From Nocardia sp. (GTDB lineage Bacteria > Actinomycetota > Actinomycetes > Mycobacteriales > Mycobacteriaceae), in NCBI RefSeq assembly GCF_025465275.1, contig NZ_JAODNK010000237.1, positions 1 to 51,707 on the forward strand: 51,707 nt of DNA, read 5' to 3'. Each line of letters starts with the position of its first letter. Within the stretch, counting starts at the first letter, position 1. The notes under the pieces are model-generated. The model saw nothing but the letters and a program-made list of their open reading frames with translations. It did no database searches and had not been told where the DNA came from. The translations under genes were made by a program, and so were the position numbers. Of the stretch, positions 25,279 through 34,745 are shown piece by piece.

Positions 25279-26439
25279 ATGAGCGCTGTGACGGAGCTGG
25301 TCGAGCAGACCAGACAGTTCGTTATTGATCACGTCATACCGGTCGAACGGGAGGTGGTGGTCGACGGTCGTGTCACCGATGACGCGATGCGACTGGACCT
25401 GCAGAAGAAGGCGAAGGCCGCGGGCGTCTTCGGTCCCCTGTCGGACCCGCGCTACGGCGGTCTCGGCCTGGACACCCGCGGCCAGGCACAGGTCCTGGAG
25501 GCCGCGGGCGCCAGCCTGCTCGGCCCCCTGGCCGTGAACGCCTGGGCCCCCGACGACGGCAATATCCACCTGCTGGCGCACGTCGCCAACCCCGAACAGC
25601 AGGAACGCTATCTGGCGCCGCTGGCCTCCGGTGACGTCCGCTCGGCCATCGCCCTGACCGAGCCCGCACCCGGCGCCGGCTCGGATCCGCGCATGCTGCA
25701 GACCACCGCGCAGGAGACCGACAGCGGCTGGGTCATCAATGGCGCCAAGCACTTCACCACCGGCGCGAACGGCGCGGCCTTCATCATCTGCGTCGCCATG
25801 ACCACCGACGGCCCCACCATGTTCCTGGTCGATCAGGACAATCCGGGTCTGCACGTGGGACGCCGCATGCGGACCCTGGATCACACCAGCGCCCCCGGCG
25901 GGCACTGTGAAGTCAATTTCGTCGACTGCGAGGTATCCGACGCCGCGGTGCTCGGCCAGGTCGGCCGCGGCCTGGAACTCGCTCAGGTCCGGCTGGCCCC
26001 CTCGCGCCTGACCTTCTGCATGAACTGGCTGGGCCTCGCGGTACGGGCGCAGCAGTTGACCATCGACCACATCACCAGCCGTACTTCGTTCGGTGTTCCC
26101 ATTGCCGAACACGGTCTGGCACAGGGCCTCATCGCCGACAGCGAGATCGATATCGCCGCCGCCCGCAGCCTGGTCCGCGCGACCGCCGAGACCATCGATA
26201 TCCATGGACCGACCTCCCCGCAGGCCCGCCACGAAACCTCGATCGCGAAAACCTTCGTCTCCGAGGCGGTCTGGCGGGTGCTCGATCGCGCGGTACAGCT
26301 GCACGGCGCGCTGGGCGTCACCGAAGACCACCTGGTCGCCCGATTCCTGGTCGAGGCCAGGGCATTCCGCATCTACGAGGGTCCGTCCGAGGTACTGCGC
26401 TGGTCTATCGCCCGGCGCGTGCTGCGCGGACCGCGCTGA
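25279..26439 (+). CDS. Acyl-CoA dehydrogenase
   Basis: 386 residues, FAD-dependent alpha,beta-oxidation of acyl-CoA. Motifs: AIALTEPAPGAGSDP (substrate/flavin loop), SGWVINGAKHFTTGANGA, and C-terminal QLHGALGVTEDHLVARFLVEARAFRIYEGPSEVLRWSIARR. The catalytic base is not at the usual EGPSE-distant position I could assign with certainty. The start ATG 25279 was chosen because upstream sequence is promoter-like and lies between divergent genes. First gene of an eight-gene operon. Confidence 0.92.
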   Translation: MSAVTELVEQTRQFVIDHVIPVEREVVVDGRVTDDAMRLDLQKKAKAAGVFGPLSDPRYGGLGLDTRGQAQVLEAAGASLLGPLAVNAWAPDDGNIHLLAHVANPEQQERYLAPLASGDVRSAIALTEPAPGAGSDPRMLQTTAQETDSGWVINGAKHFTTGANGAAFIICVAMTTDGPTMFLVDQDNPGLHVGRRMRTLDHTSAPGGHCEVNFVDCEVSDAAVLGQVGRGLELAQVRLAPSRLTFCMNWLGLAVRAQQLTIDHITSRTSFGVPIAEHGLAQGLIADSEIDIAAARSLVRATAETIDIHGPTSPQARHETSIAKTFVSEAVWRVLDRAVQLHGALGVTEDHLVARFLVEARAFRIYEGPSEVLRWSIARRVLRGPR

Positions 26440-26450
26440 AAGGAACGATC

Positions 26451-26978
26451 ATGACTACCAGAACCCTCCCCGGATTCGGCGCCGCCTACCCCGACCTCGA
26501 TCCTGCCGCCATCGATTACGAATACCTGCGGGCGGTGTCGCAGGCTCTGGTCCCCTTCGGCCGCCACGTCGGCACCGTCATCAGCGAAATCAGTCCTGAC
26601 CGCTCGGTCGTGGAGATTCCGCCGGGCGATACCGTCAGCAATCACATGGGCACCGTGCACGCCGGGGCGCTGTTCACCGCCGCCGATATCGCCGGTGCGG
26701 CAGCCTTTGTCGGCGCGGCCGCTGCTCGCCTGCACACCGTGGAGGCGCTGGTGCTGCGCGGCGGCACCGCCTCGTACCGCAAACCGGCGCAGGGCCGTAT
26801 TCGTGCCGTCGCCACCGTGGATCTGCGCGAACTCGCCGACATTCTCACCGCGACCACCTCCTCGCGCTTCGAATTGTCCGGCAAGGCAGTACTTCTCGAC
26901 GACGACGAGGTGGCGGTCGCCAAGTTCACCTTCGACTACGTGTGCATGGTGACCGTCGCCGGAACGGAACCGTCGTGA
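26451..26978 (+). CDS. Hotdog-fold protein (DUF4442/PaaI-like thioesterase)
   Basis: 175 residues, ATG with AAAGGA upstream. NHMGTVHAGALFTAADIAGAAAFVGAA fits the hotdog helix, with HAG in place of HGG. Probably an acyl-CoA thioesterase acting after the upstream dehydrogenase. Gap of 11 bases to the upstream stop and a GTGA overlap with the downstream hydrolase. Confidence 0.82.
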   Translation: MTTRTLPGFGAAYPDLDPAAIDYEYLRAVSQALVPFGRHVGTVISEISPDRSVVEIPPGDTVSNHMGTVHAGALFTAADIAGAAAFVGAAAARLHTVEALVLRGGTASYRKPAQGRIRAVATVDLRELADILTATTSSRFELSGKAVLLDDDEVAVAKFTFDYVCMVTVAGTEPS

Positions 26979-27868
26979 CCACCGCCACCCCCAAACCGCC
27001 GTCGGAATTCAGCACCCTCGAATCCACCCGGGTCTCCCCCGCCGACGGTATAGAGTTCACCGTCCGCTGGCTGCCCGCCGAGCGTGCCGACGCGCCGGTC
27101 GTACTGATCCTGCCCGCCATGGCGATGAAGGCACGCAATTACCTGGCACTCGCCAAAGGTCTGCAGGCCCAGGGACTTTCGGTGGCGACGGTTGACCTGC
27201 GCGCACACGGTGAGGCCCGGCCCGCGCTGGGCGACCACGCCGACTTCGGCTACCGCGAGATGATCGAGATCGATCTGCCCGCCATTGTCTCGGCGGTCGA
27301 GGAGCGCTTCCCGGACGCTCCGGTGCACCTGTTCGGCCACAGTCTGGGCGGTCAACTCGCCCTGCTGTTCGCCGCCGCCGAACCCGGCCGGATCGCCGGC
27401 ATCACCGTCATCGGCACCGGCACGGTGTTCTGGTGGGCGTTCGGCCCGCGCCGCTGGTTCGAGGCGCTGAGCCAGATCCAGTGGATCGGCCTCAAGTCAC
27501 GGATCTCGGGCCACTGGCCCGGCGGTGTGCTGATTCCGGCCCCGATGCCCGGCGGCGTCGTGATCGACTGGTCGATCCACTCGCTGACCAGCTACTACCG
27601 CCCGCGCGGCACCAGCCGCAAGTACAACACCCTGCTCGCCGCCCTGAAGCTGCCGGTGCTGGTCATCTCGCTGGACCAGGACGTGCTCGGCCCGAAATCC
27701 AATGTGGACTTCCTGGTTTCGCGCATGCCCGCCGCCCGGGTGACCCAGTGGCATATCGATGAGCACTCGCCGATCCAGCATCGCGATCACTTCCTCTGGG
27801 TGAAGGACGCACCGGCCGTAGCGGCGGGCGTGGCGGGATGGATCACGACCGGCGCACAGCCGGTCTGA
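26975..27868 (+). CDS. Alpha/beta hydrolase, serine esterase/lysophospholipase-like
   Basis: 297 residues from GTG 26975. Nucleophile elbow FGHSLGGQLALLF (Ser near 125), oxyanion region ILPAMAMKARNYLALA, and a late His in HRDHFLWV. No signal peptide, so cytosolic. The fold and size suit monoacylglycerol or lysophospholipid hydrolysis. In this operon (acyl-CoA dehydrogenase, thioesterase, importer, phosphodiesterase) a lipid-derived substrate is plausible but not shown. Confidence 0.87.
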   Translation: MTTATPKPPSEFSTLESTRVSPADGIEFTVRWLPAERADAPVVLILPAMAMKARNYLALAKGLQAQGLSVATVDLRAHGEARPALGDHADFGYREMIEIDLPAIVSAVEERFPDAPVHLFGHSLGGQLALLFAAAEPGRIAGITVIGTGTVFWWAFGPRRWFEALSQIQWIGLKSRISGHWPGGVLIPAPMPGGVVIDWSIHSLTSYYRPRGTSRKYNTLLAALKLPVLVISLDQDVLGPKSNVDFLVSRMPAARVTQWHIDEHSPIQHRDHFLWVKDAPAVAAGVAGWITTGAQPV

Positions 27869-27877
27869 AGGAGAAAC

Positions 27878-29011
27878 GTGGCACGCCTGCAGATCGACAA
27901 GGTGTCGAAACAATTCGGCGCCGACTACGCGGTGCGCGAGGTGAGCCTCGACATCGCCGATGGTGAATTCCTGGTCCTGCTCGGCCCCAGCGGCTGCGGC
28001 AAGTCCACGCTGCTGCGCATGATCGCGGGGCTGGAGCAGCCGTCGTCCGGCCGAATCCTGCTGGACGGCAATGACATTACGCAGGAGGCCCCGCAGCGGC
28101 GGGATCTGGCGATGGTGTTCCAGAGCTATGCGCTGTACCCGCATCTTACGGTGGCCAAGAACATCGGGTTCCCGCTGCGCGCCCGCCGCCGCCCCCGCGC
28201 GACCATCGCCGCGCGGGTCTCGGAGGTCGCGGCCACCCTGGAGCTCTCCGAGCTGCTCGACCGCCGCCCCGCCGCCCTCTCCGGCGGCCAGCGGCAGCGA
28301 GTTGCCCTGGCACGCGCCATGGTTCGCGATCCCGGCGCCTTCCTCATGGACGAGCCGCTGTCCAACCTGGATGCGAAGCTGCGCAGTGCGACCCGGGCCG
28401 AGCTCATCGCCCTGCACCGCCGCCTGGGCGCCACCTTCCTGTACGTGACCCACGACCAGGTGGAGGCCATGACCATGGCCACCCGCATCGCGCTGCTCAA
28501 TGGGGGCCGGATCGAACAGGTCGGTACCCCCGAGGAGCTCTACGACCAACCGCGGACGACCTTCGTGGCCGGATTCCTCGGCTCGCCGCCGATGAATCTC
28601 TTTCCGGCGCAGGTGATCCGGCGCGAGGGCGAACTGTGGGTGCGGGCCGACGGGGTGGAAGCGGCGCTGGACATCACCGCTCCCGAGGATGACAACGATA
28701 CCTCCGTCATCGCCGGAATCCGCCCCGAACGCCTGCGCATCGACGATGCCGCCACTGCCGTACGCGGGCAGGTGACCATGGTGGAGAACCTCGGCAGCGA
28801 GGAGCTCGTCCATGTCACTGCGGGTTCGGTCGAATTGTGTGTGCGCGCCGCGCGGCCCGCCGGAGTGCGCGCGGGCGAGGACATCGGTCTCAGCGTGGAC
28901 CCCAGGGATATTCACCTTTTCGAAGCCGACTCCGGGCTCCGCTTGTCGTGGCAGCAGCCGCAACAGCTCGAGATGCCCGTCCCCGAAGCGACGGCCGTGT
29001 CCGTCGCCTGA
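27878..29011 (+). CDS. ABC importer ATP-binding protein, UgpC/MalK type
   Basis: 377 residues, GTG with AAGGAG upstream. Walker A GPSGCGKST, signature LSGGQRQRVALARA, Walker B FLMDEP, and a C-terminal OB/TOBE domain with GIRPERLRI. The layout is that of carbohydrate uptake (CUT1) ATPases that energise sugar or glycerol-3-phosphate importers. Followed 49 bases later by the binding protein. Confidence 0.94.
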   Translation: MARLQIDKVSKQFGADYAVREVSLDIADGEFLVLLGPSGCGKSTLLRMIAGLEQPSSGRILLDGNDITQEAPQRRDLAMVFQSYALYPHLTVAKNIGFPLRARRRPRATIAARVSEVAATLELSELLDRRPAALSGGQRQRVALARAMVRDPGAFLMDEPLSNLDAKLRSATRAELIALHRRLGATFLYVTHDQVEAMTMATRIALLNGGRIEQVGTPEELYDQPRTTFVAGFLGSPPMNLFPAQVIRREGELWVRADGVEAALDITAPEDDNDTSVIAGIRPERLRIDDAATAVRGQVTMVENLGSEELVHVTAGSVELCVRAARPAGVRAGEDIGLSVDPRDIHLFEADSGLRLSWQQPQQLEMPVPEATAVSVA

Positions 29012-29060
29012 CTTCCGTACGCCAATCACTTAATCAGACGCTGTGATGAGGAGAAATACC

Positions 29061-30431
29061 GTGAAACGCACCCTGCCCCTTGCGGGCTTGGTGTTCGCCG
29101 CCGCGCTCGCGCTCACCAGCTGCGGGCTCGGCGGCACCACCTCCACCGACACCACCGCCACCGGCCAGGTCCCCGAACTGAAGCCGGACCAGCAGGTGTC
29201 CATCGTGTTCGAGTCCTACAACTACGGCCTGGCCGGCGCGTGGACCGACACCTTCAACTCGCTGATCTCCGATTTCGGCAAGAAGTTCCCGAATATCAAG
29301 GTCACCGCGCAGAAGCCGCAGGGCAACAGCCCGAACCCGGCCACCGACACCATCTCCAGCATTCAGAACCAGATGGTCGCCGGTACGCCGCCGGATGTGG
29401 CCCAATTGGGCTTCAGCGACCTGGATTTCACCATCCACCAGCTGCAGGCCAAATCGCTCGACACGCTGTTCGGCAAGCAGGCGGTGCAGGCGAATTTCGA
29501 CGGTGCCACCTTCCCGTTCGCCCCGAAGGCCCGCACCCTCGACGATTGGGACGGGCAGACCTACGGCGTCCCGTTCGTCTTCTCCACGCCGGTGCTGTAT
29601 TACAACGCAAGCCTTTTCGGCCAGGCCGGGCTCGATCCGAACAAGCCGCCCGCCACCTGGCAGGAGGTCGCGGACGCGTCCAAGGCGATCAATACCAAGA
29701 CCGGTAAGGACGGCGTCTACATCGACTGCCTGACCAAGGCCGCCAAGGACTGGTGCTTTCAGTCGATGGTGCGTTCCAATGGTGGGCGGGTCATTTCCGA
29801 GGACCGGCACACCCTCGACTTCGCGGACGATCCGTCCGTGCAGGTCACCAAGATGGCCCAGGATCTGGTGACTGCCGGCGAAATGCCGAAGCTGGCGCAG
29901 AAGCAGGGCTACGAGGCGTTCGCTCGCGGCGATATCGGCATGATCCTGGAGACCAGCTCCATTCAGGGCACCTTCACGGCGGGCGCCAAGGACAAGTGGG
30001 ACCTGCGCGCCGCGGCCATGCCCAGTTTCGGAACCAAAGCCACCGTCCCCACCAATTCCGGTGCGGGCCTGCACATCCTGTCCAAGGACCCGGCCAAGCA
30101 GCGCGCGGCCTGGGAGCTGATCAAGTTCCTCACCAGTGAGGATTCCTACACCAAGATCACGACCAATATCGGCTACCTGCCGCTGCGCAGCGATATGCTG
30201 ACCGCGCCGGGCGTGCTGCACGACTGGGCCGCGAAGAATCCGCTGGTCACACCGAATGTCGCGCAGCTGGCCACTATGGAGCCGTGGGTTTCCATGCCGG
30301 GCAATAACTATCTGCAGGTCCGCGACGGCATGATGGACGCCGTCGAGTCGATCGTGTTCCAGGGCAAAGATCCGCAGTCCACACTCGCCGCCGCTCGTAA
30401 CGAGGGCGCCAAACTGCTGCCGGCATCATGA
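29061..30431 (+). CDS. ABC importer substrate-binding lipoprotein (CUT1/UgpB-like)
   Basis: 456 residues from GTG 29061 with GAGGAG upstream. Signal peptide with lipobox LTSC, acylated Cys21, so anchored outside the membrane. A large periplasmic-binding-protein fold follows (YGVPFVFSTPVLYYNASLF, ARGDIGMILETSS), like UgpB/MalE. Substrate could be a sugar, glycerol-3-phosphate or a glycerophosphodiester. The stop overlaps the phosphodiesterase ATG. Confidence 0.92.
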   Translation: MKRTLPLAGLVFAAALALTSCGLGGTTSTDTTATGQVPELKPDQQVSIVFESYNYGLAGAWTDTFNSLISDFGKKFPNIKVTAQKPQGNSPNPATDTISSIQNQMVAGTPPDVAQLGFSDLDFTIHQLQAKSLDTLFGKQAVQANFDGATFPFAPKARTLDDWDGQTYGVPFVFSTPVLYYNASLFGQAGLDPNKPPATWQEVADASKAINTKTGKDGVYIDCLTKAAKDWCFQSMVRSNGGRVISEDRHTLDFADDPSVQVTKMAQDLVTAGEMPKLAQKQGYEAFARGDIGMILETSSIQGTFTAGAKDKWDLRAAAMPSFGTKATVPTNSGAGLHILSKDPAKQRAAWELIKFLTSEDSYTKITTNIGYLPLRSDMLTAPGVLHDWAAKNPLVTPNVAQLATMEPWVSMPGNNYLQVRDGMMDAVESIVFQGKDPQSTLAAARNEGAKLLPAS

Positions 30432-31285
30432 ACGAACTGACGCTGATTCAGCTGACCGACACCCATATTCGCGCCAGCGGTGAGCAGGTGCTCGATTCGG
30501 TGGACACCTATGCCGCGCTCGATCGCGCACTGCAACAACTGCTTTCGAGTGGACGGCACATCGACGCGCTGCTGTTGACCGGTGACCTCACCGACAACGG
30601 CTCGGTCGAGGGCTACCGCCTCCTGCGCGAGGCTGTCGAGCCGGTGGCCGAGAAGCTCGGGGCCGAACTGGTCTACGTCATGGGAAATCATGACGAGCGC
30701 ACCGCATTCGGCGTCGAACTGCTCGGCCGGGAGCCGGGCACGGTCGATCCGGGAGTCCCGCACGATCGAGTCACCGAGGTGTCCGGACTGCGGATTATCG
30801 CGCTGGACAGCACCATTCCGGGACTCGCCGACGGCAGGCTGGAACCCGAGCAGCTGGCCTGGCTCGCCGACGAACTGCGCACCCCGGCACCCCGGGGCAC
30901 GCTGCTGGTACTGCACCACCCGCCACTGCCCTCCGCCATCGCGGCTGCCCAGGTACTGAAACTGCAGCACGCCGAAGAGTTGGCGGCGGTGGTCGCGGGC
31001 ACCGATGTGCGCATGATCCTGTGCGGGCACAACCACATGACGGCCGCCTCCGCACTGGCCGGTATTCCGGTGTGGGTCGGTCCGGCCCTGGCCTACCGCC
31101 TCGATGCCATGTCGCCGGTGGGGCGGCAGCGCAGTATCACCGGATCCGGTTACAGCCGAATCGATGTCCTCCCCTCGGCGGTGATCGCCACCGCCGTGGA
31201 GACGACCCCGGCGACCGAGATCTACAACAATGACGAGGCCGCCGTGCTCGAACGACTGGCGACCGTGGTCGCACACTCCGGGTGA
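30428..31285 (+). CDS. Calcineurin-like metallophosphodiesterase (Icc/CpdA/GpdQ type)
   Basis: 285 residues, cytosolic. Binuclear metal motifs in order: DTH (11-13), GDLTDNG (52-58), GNHDE, HHPP and GHNH. The class includes cAMP phosphodiesterases (CpdA, Rv0805) and glycerophosphodiesterase GpdQ. Its position inside an importer operon, between the binding protein (ATGA overlap) and the permeases, favours a role in breaking down an imported phosphodiester rather than cAMP signalling, but this is inference. Confidence 0.9.
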   Translation: MNELTLIQLTDTHIRASGEQVLDSVDTYAALDRALQQLLSSGRHIDALLLTGDLTDNGSVEGYRLLREAVEPVAEKLGAELVYVMGNHDERTAFGVELLGREPGTVDPGVPHDRVTEVSGLRIIALDSTIPGLADGRLEPEQLAWLADELRTPAPRGTLLVLHHPPLPSAIAAAQVLKLQHAEELAAVVAGTDVRMILCGHNHMTAASALAGIPVWVGPALAYRLDAMSPVGRQRSITGSGYSRIDVLPSAVIATAVETTPATEIYNNDEAAVLERLATVVAHSG

Positions 31286-31289
31286 TGCG

Positions 31290-32243
31290 GTGTTCGTCGT
31301 AGACGCTCCGCAGGCCGCGCCGCTGGTGACCGTTACGGCACCGGCGGCGCGGCCGCGCCGCATCCTGGCTCGCCGGGTGCTGCGCATTGTCTCGCCGTAT
31401 CTCTATCTGGCGCCGGCGCTGTTCCTGGTTGTGGTGTGGACGTACCGGCCTCTGCTGCAGGCGTTCGAATTGTCCACCTACTCATGGAATCTGCTCCCGT
31501 CCTCACCGATGAAGCCGGTGGGTACCGCGAATTACACTCGGCTGCTGGAACTTCCGTCCTTCTGGGCGTCGCTGCGGCGGACCGGGGAGATGATCGCGGG
31601 CCTGCTGCCGTTCACGGTGGCGCTGCCGCTGGTGATCGCACTGGCCAGCCAGCGGGTGCGGGGCCGCGCCCAGACGCTGTACCACGCCTTCATTTTCGCG
31701 CCGTTCCTCGTCGCTCCGGTCGCCGCGGCGGCGGTGTGGCGCTGGCTCCTGCATCCCGGCAGCGGTTTTGTCGATCAGCTGCTCGGCAGCAAGCGGAACT
31801 GGGTGTACGACGTCTCGACGGCGCACGGGGTGATCATCGCGATCACCGGCTGGCAGCTGCTGGGCTTCGCGGTGCTGGTGGTGTGGGCCGGGTTGGCCGG
31901 TATCAGCGGCGATTACAACGAGGCAGCCCAGGTGGACGGCGCCAGCCCGGGCCAGATCCTGCGCTGGATCACCCTGCCGATGCTCTCGCCCACCCTCATG
32001 TTCCTGGTGCTGACCACCGTATTGCTCAGTCCCACACTGACTTTCCCGCTCATCGACACCATGACCCAGGGCGGGCCCGCACAGGCCACCACGAATATCT
32101 ACTACCTGCTGTGGGACTATGCATTCCACAGCTTCGACGCCGGATTGAGTGCCGCCGCAGGCGTTCTGCTTTTCCTCGGCTTCGGCATGGTTGCCGGGAT
32201 ACTCGTCTGGATCTCGGAAAAGGTTGCCTTCAACGATGACTGA
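31290..32243 (+). CDS. ABC importer permease 1 (UgpA/MalF-like)
   Basis: 317 residues from GTG 31290, four bases after the phosphodiesterase stop. About six membrane segments (from VSPYLYLAPALFLVVVWTY). The cytoplasmic EAA loop EAAQVDGASPGQILRWITLP contacts the ATPase. The 3' end overlaps permease 2 by eight bases. Confidence 0.92.
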   Translation: MFVVDAPQAAPLVTVTAPAARPRRILARRVLRIVSPYLYLAPALFLVVVWTYRPLLQAFELSTYSWNLLPSSPMKPVGTANYTRLLELPSFWASLRRTGEMIAGLLPFTVALPLVIALASQRVRGRAQTLYHAFIFAPFLVAPVAAAAVWRWLLHPGSGFVDQLLGSKRNWVYDVSTAHGVIIAITGWQLLGFAVLVVWAGLAGISGDYNEAAQVDGASPGQILRWITLPMLSPTLMFLVLTTVLLSPTLTFPLIDTMTQGGPAQATTNIYYLLWDYAFHSFDAGLSAAAGVLLFLGFGMVAGILVWISEKVAFNDD

Positions 32244-33084
32244 CACATTGCCTTCCACGATCATCGACACCTCGATCGGTGCACGCGTGCGGACCGCGAG
32301 CAGTCACCTGCTGCTGGCGGTCATCGCACTCCTGTGCGTGTTCCCCATCTACTGGCTCTTCGCCACGGCTCTGCGCCGGCCCGAGGATGTCAACTCGCAG
32401 TCACCGCTGCCGTGGCCGCTGTCGTTCAGCAGCTTCTCCACCGCCGCACACGAGGTCGACATCACCGGCCTGATCGCGAATACCTTTTTCGTGGCGATAC
32501 TCTCGGCCACCGGGCAACTGCTGGTCGCACTGCTGGCCGCATACGCCTTCGCCATGTACACCTTCCCGCTGCAGAAGCTGCTGTATCTGGCGTTCGTCGG
32601 CATCTGGCTGGTGCCGTTCCAGGTGACCATGCTGCCGAACTTCATTCTGCTCACGCGGCTGGGCTTGATCGACTCCCTGATCGGCATCGTCCTGCCCACG
32701 CTCTGCTCGGCGCTCGGGGTGCTGATGATGAAACAGCATATGGCGGCGTTTCCGAAGGAGCTGGTGGCCGCGGCGAAGATGGACGGACGCTCGTCCTGGT
32801 CCATCCTCTGGACGGTCGTGGTGCCGAATCTGCGTTCCGCGCTGGCGGCCCTGGGCATTCTGCTGTTCATCAATGCCTGGAACGACTACTTCTGGCCGGC
32901 GGTGGTGCTGCGCAAGTCCAATGGGGTTCTGCAATTGGGCCTGCGCAGCTTCATGGGCACCGAGGGCACGCAGTGGGGGCCGATGATGGCCGTCGCGGGT
33001 CTGGCGTGCCTGCCGGTGCTGGCGCTCTACCTGTTGTTGCAGCGGCACATCGTCAATGCCTTCGTCCGCTCCGGCCTGAAATAG
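32236..33084 (+). CDS. ABC importer permease 2 (UgpE/MalG-like)
   Basis: 282 residues. Six hydrophobic segments beginning LLLAVIALLCVFPIYWLF and an EAA-like loop VAAAKMDGRSSWSILWTVVVP. Ends at RSGLK, typical of the family. It closes the operon, with its stop only three bases from the convergent amidohydrolase stop. Confidence 0.93.
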   Translation: MTDTLPSTIIDTSIGARVRTASSHLLLAVIALLCVFPIYWLFATALRRPEDVNSQSPLPWPLSFSSFSTAAHEVDITGLIANTFFVAILSATGQLLVALLAAYAFAMYTFPLQKLLYLAFVGIWLVPFQVTMLPNFILLTRLGLIDSLIGIVLPTLCSALGVLMMKQHMAAFPKELVAAAKMDGRSSWSILWTVVVPNLRSALAALGILLFINAWNDYFWPAVVLRKSNGVLQLGLRSFMGTEGTQWGPMMAVAGLACLPVLALYLLLQRHIVNAFVRSGLK

Positions 33085-33087
33085 GCC

Positions 33088-33900
33088 CTACAGCCCGAAG
33101 ACGCGGCGCGCGTTGCCTTCCAGATACAGCGCGCGCGTCTCGTCATCGAGGCCGAGATCGTCCAGGCCGGCGAGGGCGTGCTGCGGGAAGATCATCGGAT
33201 AGTTGGTGCCGAACAACACCTTTCGGCGCCCGCTGCCGGTCTTCAGGTACGAGACAAGCTCGGGCGGAAGGCGTTTCGTCGTATACGCCGAGGTGTCGAT
33301 GACCACGTTCTCGTGCTTGCGGGCGACGGCGATCATCTCCTCGGTCCACGGGTAGCCGATATGGCCGCAGACGATGGTCAGCTCCGGGAAATCCAGGGCG
33401 ACACGATCGATATACGGGATGGGCCGCCCCGGTTCCGACGAGCGCAGCGGGCCGGTGTGCCCGACCTGCGTGCAGAACGGAATGCCCAGGTCCACGCACG
33501 CGGCATAGAGCGGATAGAACCGCGCATCCGTGGGCGGCACCTCCCACAGCCACGGCAGCACCCGCAGCCCGATGAAGCCCTGCTCGGTGACACACCGGCG
33601 CAGCTCCCGCACGGACTGCATGGGCTTGCGCAAATCCACCGAGGCGATCCCGGAGAACCGATCAGGTGCTTCAGCCACCCACTTGGCGACCTCCTCATTG
33701 CTGATCAGCACGCCCTCCGGCGCACTCCAGGCCGAGATCAGCGCCCGGTCTATACCGGCGGCATCCATGACCGCCAGGGTGGTCGACAACGGAATCTCAC
33801 CCGTGGGTATGGCATCACCCGCCCAGCGACGCAGTGAGTCGAACATATCGTGCGCGAGCATGCGGGCGGTGGGATGTTGCGCCCAGGCGTCGATCGTCAT
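33088..33900 (-). CDS. Amidohydrolase-2 family protein
   Basis: 270 residues, ATG with AGGAG upstream. TIM-barrel amidohydrolase related to decarboxylases/hydrolases of the ACMSD group: GFIGLRVLPWLWEVPP, CTQVGHTGP, IVCGHIGYPWTEE, LFGTNYPM. The usual N-terminal HxH metal motif is replaced by WAQHP, as in a known actinobacterial subgroup, so the metal site or reaction may differ. Convergent with the importer operon. Confidence 0.87.
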   Translation of the reverse strand: MTIDAWAQHPTARMLAHDMFDSLRRWAGDAIPTGEIPLSTTLAVMDAAGIDRALISAWSAPEGVLISNEEVAKWVAEAPDRFSGIASVDLRKPMQSVRELRRCVTEQGFIGLRVLPWLWEVPPTDARFYPLYAACVDLGIPFCTQVGHTGPLRSSEPGRPIPYIDRVALDFPELTIVCGHIGYPWTEEMIAVARKHENVVIDTSAYTTKRLPPELVSYLKTGSGRRKVLFGTNYPMIFPQHALAGLDDLGLDDETRALYLEGNARRVFGL

Positions 33901-34029
33901 GCGCAGGTGCTCCTTTCGAGCTGGACTCCATCATGTACGGACATCGATCAGTTTTGAAGAAGCTTCTCCCGCGGCAGCTCAATAACCTCGAAAGCAACAG
34001 CAGAAGCAATCGCCAACGAGGAGCTCGAC

Positions 34030-34509
34030 ATGACCGAAGCACAGCAGTCCGCCAAGGCAACCGCTACGAAGGCCAAGAGCTTCGAGGGCTTCTCGGACGA
34101 AGAACGCAGCGCCATGAAAGAGCACGCCCAGGAACTGAAGACCGCAGCCCGCCGCGGCCCGAAGTCAGCCAAGTCGGACGGCGAAGCCGACGTCCTCGCG
34201 AAAATCGCCGAGATGCAGGAATCCGATCGCGCCCTGGCCGAACGAGTCCACGCAGTCATCAAGGCCAGCGCCCCGTCCCTGACCCCGAAACTCTGGTACG
34301 GCATGCCCGCATACGCCAAGGACGGCAAGGTCGTCTGCTTCTTCCAGAGCGCCGAGAAGTTCAAGGCCCGCTACGCCACCTTCGGCTTCAACGACTCCGC
34401 GAACCTGGACGAAGGCACCATGTGGCCAACCAATTTCGCGCTGACAAAGGAATTGACCACCACGGACGAAGCCCGGATCGCCACACTCGTGCAGCAAGCG
34501 GTGGGCTGA
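34030..34509 (+). CDS. DUF1801-domain protein (YdhG-like)
   Basis: 159 residues, ATG with GAGGAG upstream. Lys/Ala-rich N-terminal half, then the DUF1801 core LTPKLWYGMPAYAKDGKVVCFFQSAEKFKARYATFGF. Proteins with this domain have been linked with iron handling, but the biochemical role is unclear. Single gene; divergent from the amidohydrolase. Confidence 0.88.
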   Translation: MTEAQQSAKATATKAKSFEGFSDEERSAMKEHAQELKTAARRGPKSAKSDGEADVLAKIAEMQESDRALAERVHAVIKASAPSLTPKLWYGMPAYAKDGKVVCFFQSAEKFKARYATFGFNDSANLDEGTMWPTNFALTKELTTTDEARIATLVQQAVG

Positions 34510-34745
34510 CGGCGTAACGGCTCCATTCTCAGATCACCAAGAGCCAGCTTTGGATGGGGCCGGTCAGTTGGGACGACGCAGATGGCGAGTTTGACTCTGG
34601 GTAGACGATTGCCTGTGTCGAGCAGGGGTTTCGCCGTGCCGAGCGGATCACCGCTGTTCGTGCTCGGTACCCGTGCGGTGCCGTGGTAATCGATCACGCA
34701 TCAGCCGTGAACGATCGTTCGGCACCAATGGGTTTCGGCGGAGTT

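Noticed and set aside
27497..29029. 510-residue minus-strand open frame
   Set aside because: Antisense to the alpha/beta hydrolase and the ABC ATPase, both with clear motifs.
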